Shown piece after piece: positions 16,509 through 24,753 of a DNA stretch of 36,203 nt. Below the pieces are notes generated by a model. It was not told the origin of the DNA and searched no databases. It was given only the letters and a program-made list of their open reading frames with translations. The position numbers and the translations under genes were made by a program. The stretch comes from Alphaproteobacteria bacterium (GTDB lineage: Bacteria; Pseudomonadota; Alphaproteobacteria; Micavibrionales; Micavibrionaceae). Positions within the stretch are counted from its first letter, which is position 1, and every line of letters begins with the position of its first letter. The DNA lies in assembly GCA_030147745.1 (NCBI GenBank), contig JASBUS010000098.1, positions 1 through 36,203 on the forward strand, in the 5' to 3' direction.

Positions 16509-18738
16509 TAGTGTAGAACCAGAAGAACTATCTATCGTAGACGAACCGATGAGCAAAGTGCTCTCTGAACGTTATTTGTCTTATGCGCTTTCGACGATTG
16601 TCTCACGTTCATTGCCTGACGTGCGTGATGGTATGAAGCCTGTACACCGCCGTGTCCTTTATGCGATGTATCGTTTGCGCCTACGTCCTGATTTGCAGCC
16701 AAAGAAATCTGCCCGTGTTGTCGGTGACGTTATCGGTCAATATCACCCGCATGGTGACCAATCTGTTTATGATGCGATGGTGCGTTTGGCGCAGGACTTC
16801 TCGCTTCGTTATCCATTGGTTGATGGGCAAGGTAACTTCGGTAACATCGATGGTGATAACGCGGCGGCGATGCGTTATACCGAAGCGCGTTTAACCGAAA
16901 CAGCCTTGCGTATGCTTGATGGCATTGATGAAGATGCCGTTGATTTCCGTTACACATATGATGGTGAAACACAGGAGCCTGTCGTGCTGCCTGCGGCTTT
17001 CCCGAACTTGCTTGCGAATGGTTCCTCAGGTATTGCCGTGGGTATGGCAACGTCTATTCCGCCGCATAACGTGGCTGAACTATGTGATGCAATGTTATTG
17101 ATGCTGAAAAAAGATGCGAGCATTGAGGAGCTTTGTGAATTTGTACAGGGCCCAGACTTCCCAACAGGCGGCGTGCTTGTTGAAGATAAAGCCGCGATTG
17201 TGAATGCTTATGAAACAGGCCGCGGTTCATTCCGCGTACGTGCGCGCTGGGAAAAAGAAGAACTTAAGCAAGGTTTATACCAGATTGTTGTAACTGAAAT
17301 CCCGTATCAGGTGCAAAAAGCGCGCTTGATTGAGAAAATTGCGGATTTGATCCAAAACCGTAAATTACCGTTATTGGATGACGTGCGCGATGAATCTGCA
17401 GAAGACGTCCGTATTGTTCTTGTACCGAAAAACCGCAATGTTGAACCTGAATTATTGATGGAAGCGTTGTTCCGTCATTCGGATTTAGAGTCGCGTGCCT
17501 CATTGAATATGAACGTGCTTGAAAACGGTGTGCGTCCACGTGTGATGAATTTGAAGGAAGTCTTGCAAGGCTTCCTTGACCACCGTCAGCAAGTCTTGGT
17601 ACGCCGTTCACGTAACCGTCTTGATAAGGTTTTAAACCGTATCGAGATTTTAGAAGGTTATTTGATCGTTTATCTAAATATTGATGAAGTTATCCGTATC
17701 ATCCGTGAAGGGGATGAGCCGAAGCCTGAGTTGATGGCGGCCTTTGGTTTGACGGATAATCAGGCGGAAGCGGTTCTTAACATGAAATTACGCTCTTTGC
17801 GTAAACTTGAAGAGATGGAAATCCGCGGCGAGCATGATGCCCTTTGTAAAGAGCGTGATGCCTTGCAAGATTTGATCGGCTCAGAAGCGGCGCAGTGGAA
17901 AGCCATTACGACTGAAATTAAAGACCTTAAGAAGGCCTATGATTACAGCACAGCGCTTGGTCGCCGTTATACGGATATTGGTAGTGCACCTGCACCTGTG
18001 GCGCTTGAAGACCTTGACCAAGCGATGATTGAGAAAGAACCAATCACGATTGTCTATTCGCAGAAGGGCTGGATCCGTGCGATGAAGGGCCATAATGTCG
18101 TTGAGAAGGATTTGAAATTCAAAGACGGTGATAAGCTGCATTTGACCTTAGAGGCGCAAACGACAGATAAAATCCTCGTTTATGCGACAAATGGTCGTTT
18201 CTATACCCTTGGCGGAGATAAGCTGCCATCAGGGCGCGGCTTTGGTGATCCGCTACGTTTGATGCTGGATATGCCGAATGACGTTGATGTCGTGGATTTG
18301 ATCGTCTTTAAACCAGGTGCGAAATATATTCTAGCCTCGACGGATGGCCGTGGCTTTGTGGTTAATGCCGATGACCTTGTGGCATCAACACGTGGCGGTA
18401 AGGTTGTATTGAATTGTTCAGCGCCTGTCGAAGCGAAAATCTGTACAGAGGTTGGTGAAGGCCATGACAGCGTTGCTGTGATTGGTGAAAACCGCAAGAT
18501 GTTGATTTTCGGCCTTGATGAAATGCCTGAAATGGCCAAAGGTAAGGGCGTAATCATTCAGCGTTACAAAGATGGCGGCTTAAGTGATATTAAGACCTTC
18601 AACGCGGAAGAGAAGCTTAAATACCGTTATGGCAGCGGCGAAACGTCATTGGATGATGCGCGTGCATGGATTGGTAAGCGCGCAACGGCTGGCCGTTTGC
18701 CGCCAAATGGTTTTCCAAAGAATAATAAATTCGACTGA
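16501..18738 (+). CDS. parC: DNA topoisomerase IV subunit A
   Basis: DNA-cleaving subunit of topoisomerase IV, which decatenates daughter chromosomes. 745 residues. Catalytic tyrosine Y126 is in [12 protein letters not shown], and the winged-helix region has [19 protein letters not shown]. The segment matching the quinolone-resistance region reads [15 protein letters not shown], so the positions equivalent to E. coli ParC S80 and E84 are Q87 and D91. The C-terminal beta-pinwheel is short, as in ParC rather than GyrA, and no GyrA-box is visible. It follows recO with an 8-base overlap. Confidence 0.94.
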   Translation: MNNSVEPEELSIVDEPMSKVLSERYLSYALSTIVSRSLPDVRDGMKPVHRRVLYAMYRLRLRPDLQPKKSARVVGDVIGQYHPHGDQSVYDAMVRLAQDFSLRYPLVDGQGNFGNIDGDNAAAMRYTEARLTETALRMLDGIDEDAVDFRYTYDGETQEPVVLPAAFPNLLANGSSGIAVGMATSIPPHNVAELCDAMLLMLKKDASIEELCEFVQGPDFPTGGVLVEDKAAIVNAYETGRGSFRVRARWEKEELKQGLYQIVVTEIPYQVQKARLIEKIADLIQNRKLPLLDDVRDESAEDVRIVLVPKNRNVEPELLMEALFRHSDLESRASLNMNVLENGVRPRVMNLKEVLQGFLDHRQQVLVRRSRNRLDKVLNRIEILEGYLIVYLNIDEVIRIIREGDEPKPELMAAFGLTDNQAEAVLNMKLRSLRKLEEMEIRGEHDALCKERDALQDLIGSEAAQWKAITTEIKDLKKAYDYSTALGRRYTDIGSAPAPVALEDLDQAMIEKEPITIVYSQKGWIRAMKGHNVVEKDLKFKDGDKLHLTLEAQTTDKILVYATNGRFYTLGGDKLPSGRGFGDPLRLMLDMPNDVDVVDLIVFKPGAKYILASTDGRGFVVNADDLVASTRGGKVVLNCSAPVEAKICTEVGEGHDSVAVIGENRKMLIFGLDEMPEMAKGKGVIIQRYKDGGLSDIKTFNAEEKLKYRYGSGETSLDDARAWIGKRATAGRLPPNGFPKNNKFD

Positions 18739-18834
18739 GTCGTTGTTTTAAGCCCTTATAACCCTAAGTAAATCATATGGTTATAGATTAAAATTGCGAA
18801 GTTTATGTTTGTTGATGCTATACTTGTATGATAC

Positions 18835-18846
18835 AGTTATATAACT
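18835..18846. repeat. 12-bp palindrome upstream of the AAA+ gene
   Basis: A perfect AGTTATATAACT palindrome 53 bases before the ATG at 18899, in a very AT-rich leader. It could be an operator or chance in AT-rich DNA. Confidence 0.3.
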
Positions 18847-18898
18847 ATACATAACTTTTGCGATTTAAAGTTTACCATTCTAGTTTTTAGGAGAGACG

Positions 18899-20953
18899 AT
18901 GAAGGGCATCACAGCAGATTTAAAGAAACCGTTAGAAAGCCTTATGGATCTATACGATCATCTGACTAATCTGTCGGATATTGATTATTTGCGCGATCAT
19001 AAGATTTCGAATTTTATTTCAGAAAAAGTCCGCGTCGTTGGTGAAATCCGCCGTCTTGCTGATAATACAGATGATGTACAAGCCCTTAATTACTATGCGG
19101 GTTTGATTTTGAACAAAGAACCATTCTTACCACATGATGTTGCAGAAGCTGAGCGTTGTTTGATTAGCGCGGCGGATAAAGGTAGTGCGCTGGCGCAATA
19201 TAACCTAGCGCGCCTATATTCAGGTGAGTTTGCCTATGATTATGATGAAACATCGCATAAAGCGGATGCGGAGCGTTATATTAAAGCGCTTGAGCAGAAT
19301 GATGATATGTATAGCGCATATTTCCTCGCACAATATTATATTAAGAATGAGCGTTATGAAGAAGGCCACGCAAAGTTAGAAGCGGCCGTTGCGGCAAGCG
19401 TGCCAGAAGCATTGGTTTACAAAGCGAAAGCCTTTATGAATGGGCGTTTGCCGGGGGTTGAAAAAGACGGTAAGCAAGCGTTTTCAATGTTTAAGCGTGC
19501 TTATGAGCGCTGTATGGTTGTCGGTGAAGAGCGCCTTGCACAGCCTGATTTAAAATATGAAATTCTGTATCACCTTGGCTGCATGTATATAAATGGTTGG
19601 GGCGTATTGGTGAATGGTTACACAGGACGTTGCTTGATTATGAAGGCGGCCTTGCGTTACCCTGAGGCACGTAATTACTGTGAAACGGTCATGTATTTAT
19701 ACGATTGGTATGAGCCAATGGTGGAAGAGGTCGAGAAGCTTGATGTTGATAGCTTGTTCGAAGGTTCATCCGCAGCATCAGATTTCAGAAAGATTATGCA
19801 GAAGGCCGGCGCTTATGCTAACGGCGAAGATGGCGAAGAATATGACATGGAAATTTTAATTCCTGATCATGATGCGTCTGAAGACGACGATCATAATGGT
19901 GATGATGACGATGGTTCTGAATTTGACCCGATGTCTATTTTCACGGGTGATAACCCGTCAAAAGTCAAAGTCTATAATTATGATGGCCAAGATGATTATT
20001 TCAACCGCGATCATAAGGGTGATAATAGTTTTGAAAATATTGAGCGCCGCGCACCTAAGATACGCATTAAGGCGTTAGATAAGGCTGAAATTGACCGTAT
20101 TTTTGAACCTTTAGATAATATGATTGGCCTCGGTCACATTAAGAAAGAAGTGCGCTCAATTGTGAATTTGGTGCAGTTAAATGCTATGCGAGAAACGCAG
20201 GGCTTACCGCGTATTCCAGTTAGCACGCATATGGTGTTTACTGGCCCGCCAGGTACGGGTAAAACATCTGTTGCGCGTTTGGTCGGTGATATCCTTTGGG
20301 AAATTGGCTATCTGAATTCAGGTCACGTGGTTGAAGTCGCGCGTCAGGATTTGGTCGGTGAATATATCGGCTGGACCGCGAATATGACGCAAAAGGCGCT
20401 TGATGCGGCCAATGGCGGTATTTTCTTCCTTGATGAAGCTTATACGCTAAGCAATAGTGATAGCGGCCGCGATTTTGGTTACGAAGCGATTGATGTGATC
20501 AATAAATATATGGAAGACAATCGTGACAATATGGTTGTGATTGTTGCTGGCTATAAAGATGAAATGGCAAATTTCTTAACAGCAAATCCAGGTTTGAAAT
20601 CTCGCTTTAAACATGAGCTTGAGTTTAAGCCTATGGATCATGAGCAGCTGCTTGCTGTTTATAAATCATTTTGTCATCAATATAAGATGGTCTTATCGGA
20701 TGATGCAGAAGCGCTACTACAAAAAGTGTTGAAGCGTGCTGACCGTCAGGGTGAATTCCATCGTTCAAATGCACGCGGAGTGCGTGATATGTTTGAACGT
20801 ATGCTGGTTAAGCAGGCTGAACGTCTTGCCGAGAATTTTGCTGATCTGACAGAAGCTGATCTGGTCACGATTGAAAAGCAGGATATTTTTATGCCTGAAA
20901 CATTCAATGACGGGAATATCACATATTTGCCGAATAAGAAGAAAGACGATTAA
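18899..20953 (+). CDS. AAA+ ATPase of the CbxX/CfqX type with N-terminal Sel1/TPR-like region
   Basis: 684 residues in three parts. Residues about 60-280 are helical repeats with Sel1/TPR character (AERCLISAADKGSALAQYNLARLYSGEF, YFLAQYYIKNERYEEGHAKLEAAV, LYHLGCMYINGWGVLVNGYTG). Residues about 310-345 are an acidic tract (ASEDDDHNGDDDDGSEFD). Residues about 385-675 are a CbxX-type AAA+ module: GLGHIKKEVRSIVNLV, Walker A GPPGTGKT (449-456), Walker B IFFLDEAY (508-515), AGY sensor region, and arginine finger NPGLKSRF (R569). CbbX, SpoVK and the type VII secretion ATPase EccA share this module, and EccA also has N-terminal TPRs. No Rubisco or type VII genes are near, so the substrate is unknown; a remodelling ATPase with a protein-binding front end is the safe call. 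An AGGAGAG ribosome site precedes the ATG. Confidence 0.88.
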   Translation: MKGITADLKKPLESLMDLYDHLTNLSDIDYLRDHKISNFISEKVRVVGEIRRLADNTDDVQALNYYAGLILNKEPFLPHDVAEAERCLISAADKGSALAQYNLARLYSGEFAYDYDETSHKADAERYIKALEQNDDMYSAYFLAQYYIKNERYEEGHAKLEAAVAASVPEALVYKAKAFMNGRLPGVEKDGKQAFSMFKRAYERCMVVGEERLAQPDLKYEILYHLGCMYINGWGVLVNGYTGRCLIMKAALRYPEARNYCETVMYLYDWYEPMVEEVEKLDVDSLFEGSSAASDFRKIMQKAGAYANGEDGEEYDMEILIPDHDASEDDDHNGDDDDGSEFDPMSIFTGDNPSKVKVYNYDGQDDYFNRDHKGDNSFENIERRAPKIRIKALDKAEIDRIFEPLDNMIGLGHIKKEVRSIVNLVQLNAMRETQGLPRIPVSTHMVFTGPPGTGKTSVARLVGDILWEIGYLNSGHVVEVARQDLVGEYIGWTANMTQKALDAANGGIFFLDEAYTLSNSDSGRDFGYEAIDVINKYMEDNRDNMVVIVAGYKDEMANFLTANPGLKSRFKHELEFKPMDHEQLLAVYKSFCHQYKMVLSDDAEALLQKVLKRADRQGEFHRSNARGVRDMFERMLVKQAERLAENFADLTEADLVTIEKQDIFMPETFNDGNITYLPNKKKDD

Positions 20954-20962
20954 GGCAGGATA

Positions 20963-21304
20963 TTAAACAATCAGTTTAATGCCGAGCTTTTCGAGTTTCG
21001 CCATATTCGCGGCTTTCATTTCCGTGATGCGCGTATTGATGTCGGCAGGCACGTCATTGACCCAATATTTTTTGCCATCTTTCATATAAATGGTTGAGCC
21101 TGATACGTATTTTTTCTTACCATTTACCGTGCGATGGATATTGTCGTTATCGTGATATTTATCAATATCGTTAAAATCAATGATGAGTGTGCGCTCTGGG
21201 ATATATTCGCCGCTACCGCTTTCTTTGTAATTAATCGTGGTCAGCTGAATGCTCGTATTAAAAATACTCGACAGAATTTTCAGCATTTCAGGTCTGGATT
21301 GCAT
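20963..21304 (-). CDS. Unknown protein Z, single FlbD/SwrD-like domain
   Basis: 113 residues, soluble. Residues about 38-97 form strand-strand-strand-helix with a GSTIYMKDGKKYWVNDVPADINTRI core: an 'I.h.DGKk..V.d.p.di...I' pattern like the small FlbD/SwrD family. NDVPADINTRI also matches TEFPADLTQLY in the second repeat of the gene upstream, so all three genes of this run look related. It is last in a co-directional run motA-motB-X-Y-Z, 8 bases after Y, and its 3' end faces the AAA+ gene. Function unknown; the family match is by eye. Confidence 0.7.
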   Translation of the reverse strand: MQSRPEMLKILSSIFNTSIQLTTINYKESGSGEYIPERTLIIDFNDIDKYHDNDNIHRTVNGKKKYVSGSTIYMKDGKKYWVNDVPADINTRITEMKAANMAKLEKLGIKLIV

Positions 21305-21312
21305 AGTATGCC

Positions 21313-21942
21313 CTATAGATTCAACTGTCTTAGAAGTTTTACGGCTTTAACGCACATTTCTTGTTCGGCAGTGTCGTAAAGCTGCGTTAGGTCGGCAGGG
21401 AATTCTGTGACATATAATTTGCGCGTGCCAAAACAGCCATCATTTTTTAACAGCACATAGCTTTGTGCAAATGGCACAGGGTAATATTGAGTGGTTAATG
21501 TATATGGGCCATGTCCAACGATTTGGTCATAGAAGACATTTATAGGTTCAGATGTTTTGCCTGCGAGTGGTTGGTCTGTGACGTTTAAAGTAATTGTTGC
21601 ACGCAGGAAATCCATGCGGATTTTGCCCATCTCTTTTAATTCCTGTGGTTTGCGCGCGGCGATATTGGCTTCGGCTTGTTCAAACATCGTCTTTAATGTA
21701 TCGATATCATGCGCGGTATAAAAGCTTTTACTCGCAAATAGGCCGTCTTCGGTTTTATTCCGTAGGGTGATTATGCTTTGCGCGGCGGTACAGCCATCAT
21801 GAGGTGGGCGCGGCGCAGTGAAGGCGGCATAGCTTACAATTTGGTCATAGAAAAAATTACGTGGTTCTATCTTGCTGCCAAATTGATCAACGCTATCAAA
21901 AGTGATGCTTTCACGGATAATGTCGCGGCGGTCTTCATCCAT
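21313..21942 (-). CDS. Unknown protein Y with two internal repeats
   Basis: 209 residues, no signal peptide or membrane segment. The chain is an internal duplication. Residues about 12-91 and 116-193 share (T)IT(F/L), EPxN(F/V)FYDQIV (FYDQIV at 31-36 and 137-142), AQS (54-56 and 159-161), L(R/K)N, a glycine turn, K(S/L)(F/Y)xT, and a closing helix ending in (Q/T)AE. I start at the ATG at 21942 (MDEDRRD), one base after the stop of the upstream gene and 9 bases after AGGGG, rather than at an in-frame TTG three codons earlier. It is middle gene of X-Y-Z, and the repeat looks like a longer version of the domain in X and Z. Confidence 0.75.
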   Translation of the reverse strand: MDEDRRDIIRESITFDSVDQFGSKIEPRNFFYDQIVSYAAFTAPRPPHDGCTAAQSIITLRNKTEDGLFASKSFYTAHDIDTLKTMFEQAEANIAARKPQELKEMGKIRMDFLRATITLNVTDQPLAGKTSEPINVFYDQIVGHGPYTLTTQYYPVPFAQSYVLLKNDGCFGTRKLYVTEFPADLTQLYDTAEQEMCVKAVKLLRQLNL

Positions 21943-21943
21943 A

Positions 21944-22453
21944 TTACGCAACCCCTAAACAGCATTGTCGGATGGTATCTAGGCGCTGCTTTTGCGCGAT
22001 CGTGATACTCTTTATAATCTCGTCCATTGGCGTCGTACTATGAATTTTATCGCCATCCATGGTTTTGATAACGCTTTTATAATTTTTCGTTTGATTATAG
22101 AGCTGTTCAATATAGTCAATCGAGATGTACGCACAGTGGTTTTCTGTGGTCTTGTATTTAGCATATGCATTAAGTAGATCTGCTGTTGGTTGTATAGGAA
22201 GGCGCGTTTTATATAAATCTTTTAGTGCATTGATCTGTGCGTTTTGAATTAGCTCTATTACTTGCTCCGGTGTTTCGCGGCCTGTCCACCACCATTCCTT
22301 GTTCATAAATATTTTAACGCGATTCAATGGCGTAGTATCGTATTGATCTTCAGTACATATGCCATGTATATGTGCGATTGTATCTGTTGCAATATGTGTT
22401 TCATAGCCTTCCACATCAGTGGCGGTGATAAATGATTTTGTCAAAAATGACAT
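21944..22453 (-). CDS. Unknown protein X, two FlbD/SwrD-like repeats
   Basis: 169 residues. Two copies of a roughly 60-residue unit are visible: residues 10-73 (ATDVEGYETHIATDTIAHIHG..., RVKIFMNKEWWW, ending TPEQVIELIQNAQ) and 98-154 (TTENHCAYISIDYIEQLYN..., KSVIKTMDGDKI, ending TPMDEIIKSITIAQ). Strand, 'd.I..I', strand with a turn, then a helix opening with TPe.vI is the FlbD/SwrD pattern. The start is ATG 22453, with ACAGGGG upstream; the open frame extends to a TTG at 22498, which is less likely. It lies 69 bases after motB on the same strand, so it could be part of the motA-motB transcript or use its own promoter. Function not known. Confidence 0.72.
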   Translation of the reverse strand: MSFLTKSFITATDVEGYETHIATDTIAHIHGICTEDQYDTTPLNRVKIFMNKEWWWTGRETPEQVIELIQNAQINALKDLYKTRLPIQPTADLLNAYAKYKTTENHCAYISIDYIEQLYNQTKNYKSVIKTMDGDKIHSTTPMDEIIKSITIAQKQRLDTIRQCCLGVA

Positions 22454-22469
22454 AATGTCTACCCCTGTA

Positions 22470-22481
22470 AAAAGATCTTTT
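22470..22481. repeat. 12-bp palindrome in the leader of gene X
   Basis: A perfect AAAAGATCTTTT palindrome 16 bases upstream of the X start codon. A perfect minus-strand TTGACA (plus-strand 22512-22517) lies upstream but lacks a good -10 at normal spacing, so a separate promoter here is possible but not established. Confidence 0.3.
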
Positions 22482-22522
22482 ATGGGTATAACTACCAACT
22501 CTTTTGTCTTATGTCAACTCAA

Positions 22523-23554
22523 TTATGGGAATACGACATCGCCTTGTGATGGACGGTAACCAGGGTCAGGTAAATCGTCAGGGGAGAAGAGGCTGCCATC
22601 ATCTGTATAGGCACCATCACGAACACTTTCGTCGATTTCTTCTTCTTCGTCACCTGTTGGGACGAATTCTTCATTCAATAGCAAAATACTAATGCGTCGG
22701 TTGCGGGCGTCGGTTGGGTCTTCAGGTGTGAATGGCTCTGTTGCGCCTTTACCCATGACGTTTTTGACTTTGTCTTCTGGATATCCGCTTTGCTGGAGGA
22801 CGCGGCGCGTTGCATTGGCGCGGTCAGCTGACAGTTCCCAGTTTGAATAATCTTTACGAGATGTATATGGGGTGGCATCAGTGTGCCCCCGTACGGATAA
22901 GTCATTCGGCATATCCGCAATAACGGATGAAATAAGGCCGATGACTTCTTCGGTTTTGCCAAACATGCGGGCGCTTCCGCTTGGGAACATCGCTTCGCCT
23001 TCTTGGTCGACGATCTGTATTTCCAAGCCTTCAGGCGTAACTTTAATCAAGACGTTTTCAGACAGCTTGCTCAGTTTCGGGTCAGATTTAATCGCTTGTT
23101 CGATTTCTTTCTTTTTCTTATCGAATTTTTCTTTCTGACGGCGTTCAAATTCTTTTTTTAGTTCTTCATCTTTGGCTGTCTTTAGATTGGCTTTTTTGTT
23201 GTCATCACCTTCGCCTGTTTTTGGGCGGGTTGGGGATGGTGGCTGCATCGCTGTAAGTGGATTGTTATCATAAGCGCGCGCACCCTCTGGTGAGTTTGTG
23301 CGGCCGGCCAATGCACCTGCCGCGCCACCTTCGGCAGCAGAAACTTGCGGCGCTGTGGGGTCATTGAAGAAGGCCGAGAGCTTGGACTTCATCTCATCCG
23401 TTGTCACGTTCAATAACCATAGCAAAAGGAAGAAGGCCATCATCGCAGTTACGAAGTCGGCATAAGCAACCTTCCACGCGCCGCCATGGTGGCCGCCCGC
23501 GTATTTTTTCACCTTCTTGATGATAATCGGTTGTTTTTCTTCGCTATCTGCCAT
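22523..23554 (-). CDS. motB: Flagellar motor stator protein MotB
   Basis: Anchors the stator to peptidoglycan and carries the ion-binding aspartate. 343 residues. A short cytoplasmic tail is followed by one membrane helix, YADFVTAMMAFFLLLWLL, whose D33 is the expected proton-binding residue. A long charged linker follows (residues about 65-150, rich in K, E and P), then an OmpA-like peptidoglycan-binding domain with LSVRGHTDATPYTSRKDYSNWELSADRANATRRVL. The C-terminus is acidic. It is preceded by motA with a 50-base gap and followed on the same strand by X-Y-Z. The absence of a polar sodium-type signature makes a proton motor more likely, but this is inference. Confidence 0.94.
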   Translation of the reverse strand: MADSEEKQPIIIKKVKKYAGGHHGGAWKVAYADFVTAMMAFFLLLWLLNVTTDEMKSKLSAFFNDPTAPQVSAAEGGAAGALAGRTNSPEGARAYDNNPLTAMQPPSPTRPKTGEGDDNKKANLKTAKDEELKKEFERRQKEKFDKKKKEIEQAIKSDPKLSKLSENVLIKVTPEGLEIQIVDQEGEAMFPSGSARMFGKTEEVIGLISSVIADMPNDLSVRGHTDATPYTSRKDYSNWELSADRANATRRVLQQSGYPEDKVKNVMGKGATEPFTPEDPTDARNRRISILLLNEEFVPTGDEEEEIDESVRDGAYTDDGSLFSPDDLPDPGYRPSQGDVVFP

Positions 23555-23604
23555 TATTACTGCTTTTCTAGCTTGTTCAATATTGTGCGATAAGTCTTAT
23601 TTTA

Positions 23605-24492
23605 TCACGATGGCGCTGGAATTTCGTTAAGAATCTCTTCTAGTTCTTGGAATGTCGGCTGAACATCATGCGGCAAGAACTTACGTGCGAATTCAACGGC
23701 GACCTGCGGCGCAGCGCCATTCAAGTAAGCAATCATGCCAACGCGAATGGCTTTATAATACATGACTTCAGTTTCGGCGCGCGCGGTCATCGCGCTCGCA
23801 ATCGGGCCGACGAAGCCATAGGCGACCCAAACCCCTAGGAATGTCCCCACGAGCGCGCCACCGATCATCTTACCCAAAACTTCAGGTGGTTCGGAAATCG
23901 ATGACATGGTTTTAATAATACCGAGAACGGCGGCAACAATACCCAAAGCAGGAATACCATCCGCCATGTGCTGCACGGCATGGCCAGGATGGGCGTAGTG
24001 ATGCTGAAGGGTTTCAATCTCTTCATCCATCAAGGCTTCAATTTCATGTGGGTTTTCATTGCCAAGTGAAATGATACGTAAGTAATCACAAAGGAAGACA
24101 ATCGCATGGTGGTTGTGTTGGAAGCTTGGGAAGTTAGCGAAGAGAGAGCTTTCTTCTGGGTTTTCAATATGTGTTTCAAGCGCTAGCCAGCCTTTAGTAC
24201 GCGCGAGCTTAAATACGCTGAATAGCATGCTAAGCATATCGATATAGTCGGCTTTTGAATAAGCGCTTGGTTTTGCGAGGGCTTTAAACGAACTTAATGT
24301 GTTCTTTACGACCTCAGGTGAGTTCGCAACTAAGAAAGCGGCGATCGCACAACCAAGAATAATGATGACCTCACCAGGCATTGCCGGAAGGATAAGTCCT
24401 GTAAGGAGTTTTATTGTTTTGTCGACACCTGCGGCGACCATTAAGCCACCAATAGTACACGCAAAAACCAAAAATAGGCCAATAAACTTCAT
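23605..24492 (-). CDS. motA: Flagellar motor stator protein MotA
   Basis: Ion-channel subunit of the flagellar stator; pairs with MotB in a 5:2 complex and pushes on FliG. 295 residues with four membrane helices (first at about 3-22, second at about 33-57, last two within about 190-250). The large cytoplasmic loop between helices 2 and 3 holds YIDMLSMLFSVFKLARTKGWLALETHIENPEES and DYLRIISLGNENPHEIEALMDEEIE. Helix 3 and its lead-in read HAVQHMADGIPALGIVAAVLGIIKTM, as in MotA rather than TolQ/ExbB. It starts the run motA-motB-X-Y-Z and is divergent from the MarR regulator gene. Confidence 0.94.
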   Translation of the reverse strand: MKFIGLFLVFACTIGGLMVAAGVDKTIKLLTGLILPAMPGEVIIILGCAIAAFLVANSPEVVKNTLSSFKALAKPSAYSKADYIDMLSMLFSVFKLARTKGWLALETHIENPEESSLFANFPSFQHNHHAIVFLCDYLRIISLGNENPHEIEALMDEEIETLQHHYAHPGHAVQHMADGIPALGIVAAVLGIIKTMSSISEPPEVLGKMIGGALVGTFLGVWVAYGFVGPIASAMTARAETEVMYYKAIRVGMIAYLNGAAPQVAVEFARKFLPHDVQPTFQELEEILNEIPAPS

Positions 24493-24518
24493 TTTTATAT
24501 GTTCTTTACAACGCTAAA

Positions 24519-24533
24519 GATTCGTAACGAATC
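24519..24533. repeat. 15-bp inverted repeat in the motA / MarR-regulator intergenic region
   Basis: GATTCG (24519-24524), TAA, CGAATC (24528-24533): a perfect 6-3-6 inverted repeat 27 bases upstream of the motA start codon, in the divergent region shared with the regulator gene. Size and position fit an operator. Confidence 0.45.
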
Positions 24534-24545
24534 AATTCACTTTCA

Positions 24546-24576
24546 TTGATATAAAGCTTATTATGGGGATTATAAT
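24546..24576 (+). promoter_or_regulatory. Possible promoter toward the MarR regulator
   Basis: TTGATA (24546-24551) and a perfect TATAAT (24571-24576) are separated by 19 bases, longer than usual. If used it leaves a leader of about 170 bases before the TTG start at 24754. Confidence 0.3.
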
Positions 24577-24753
24577 CTATGCATTCAAGGTTGTTCGGGT
24601 ATTTTTAGGCGGCTTATCATCCAAAAATATATTATTTACACAGTGTTGAATGGGGATTTATGTGCATTAGACTTGTTTGCATCTTAATAAAATTGTAAAT
24701 TTTAAACGTCAGACTAGTGAGTCGATAAAAATATTTAGGACCGGAGAATCGTT

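Noticed and set aside
18899-20953. Calling the AAA+ protein CbbX (Rubisco activase) or EccA
   Set aside because: No Rubisco or type VII genes are in the window, and the N-terminal extension and acidic linker fit neither name well enough.
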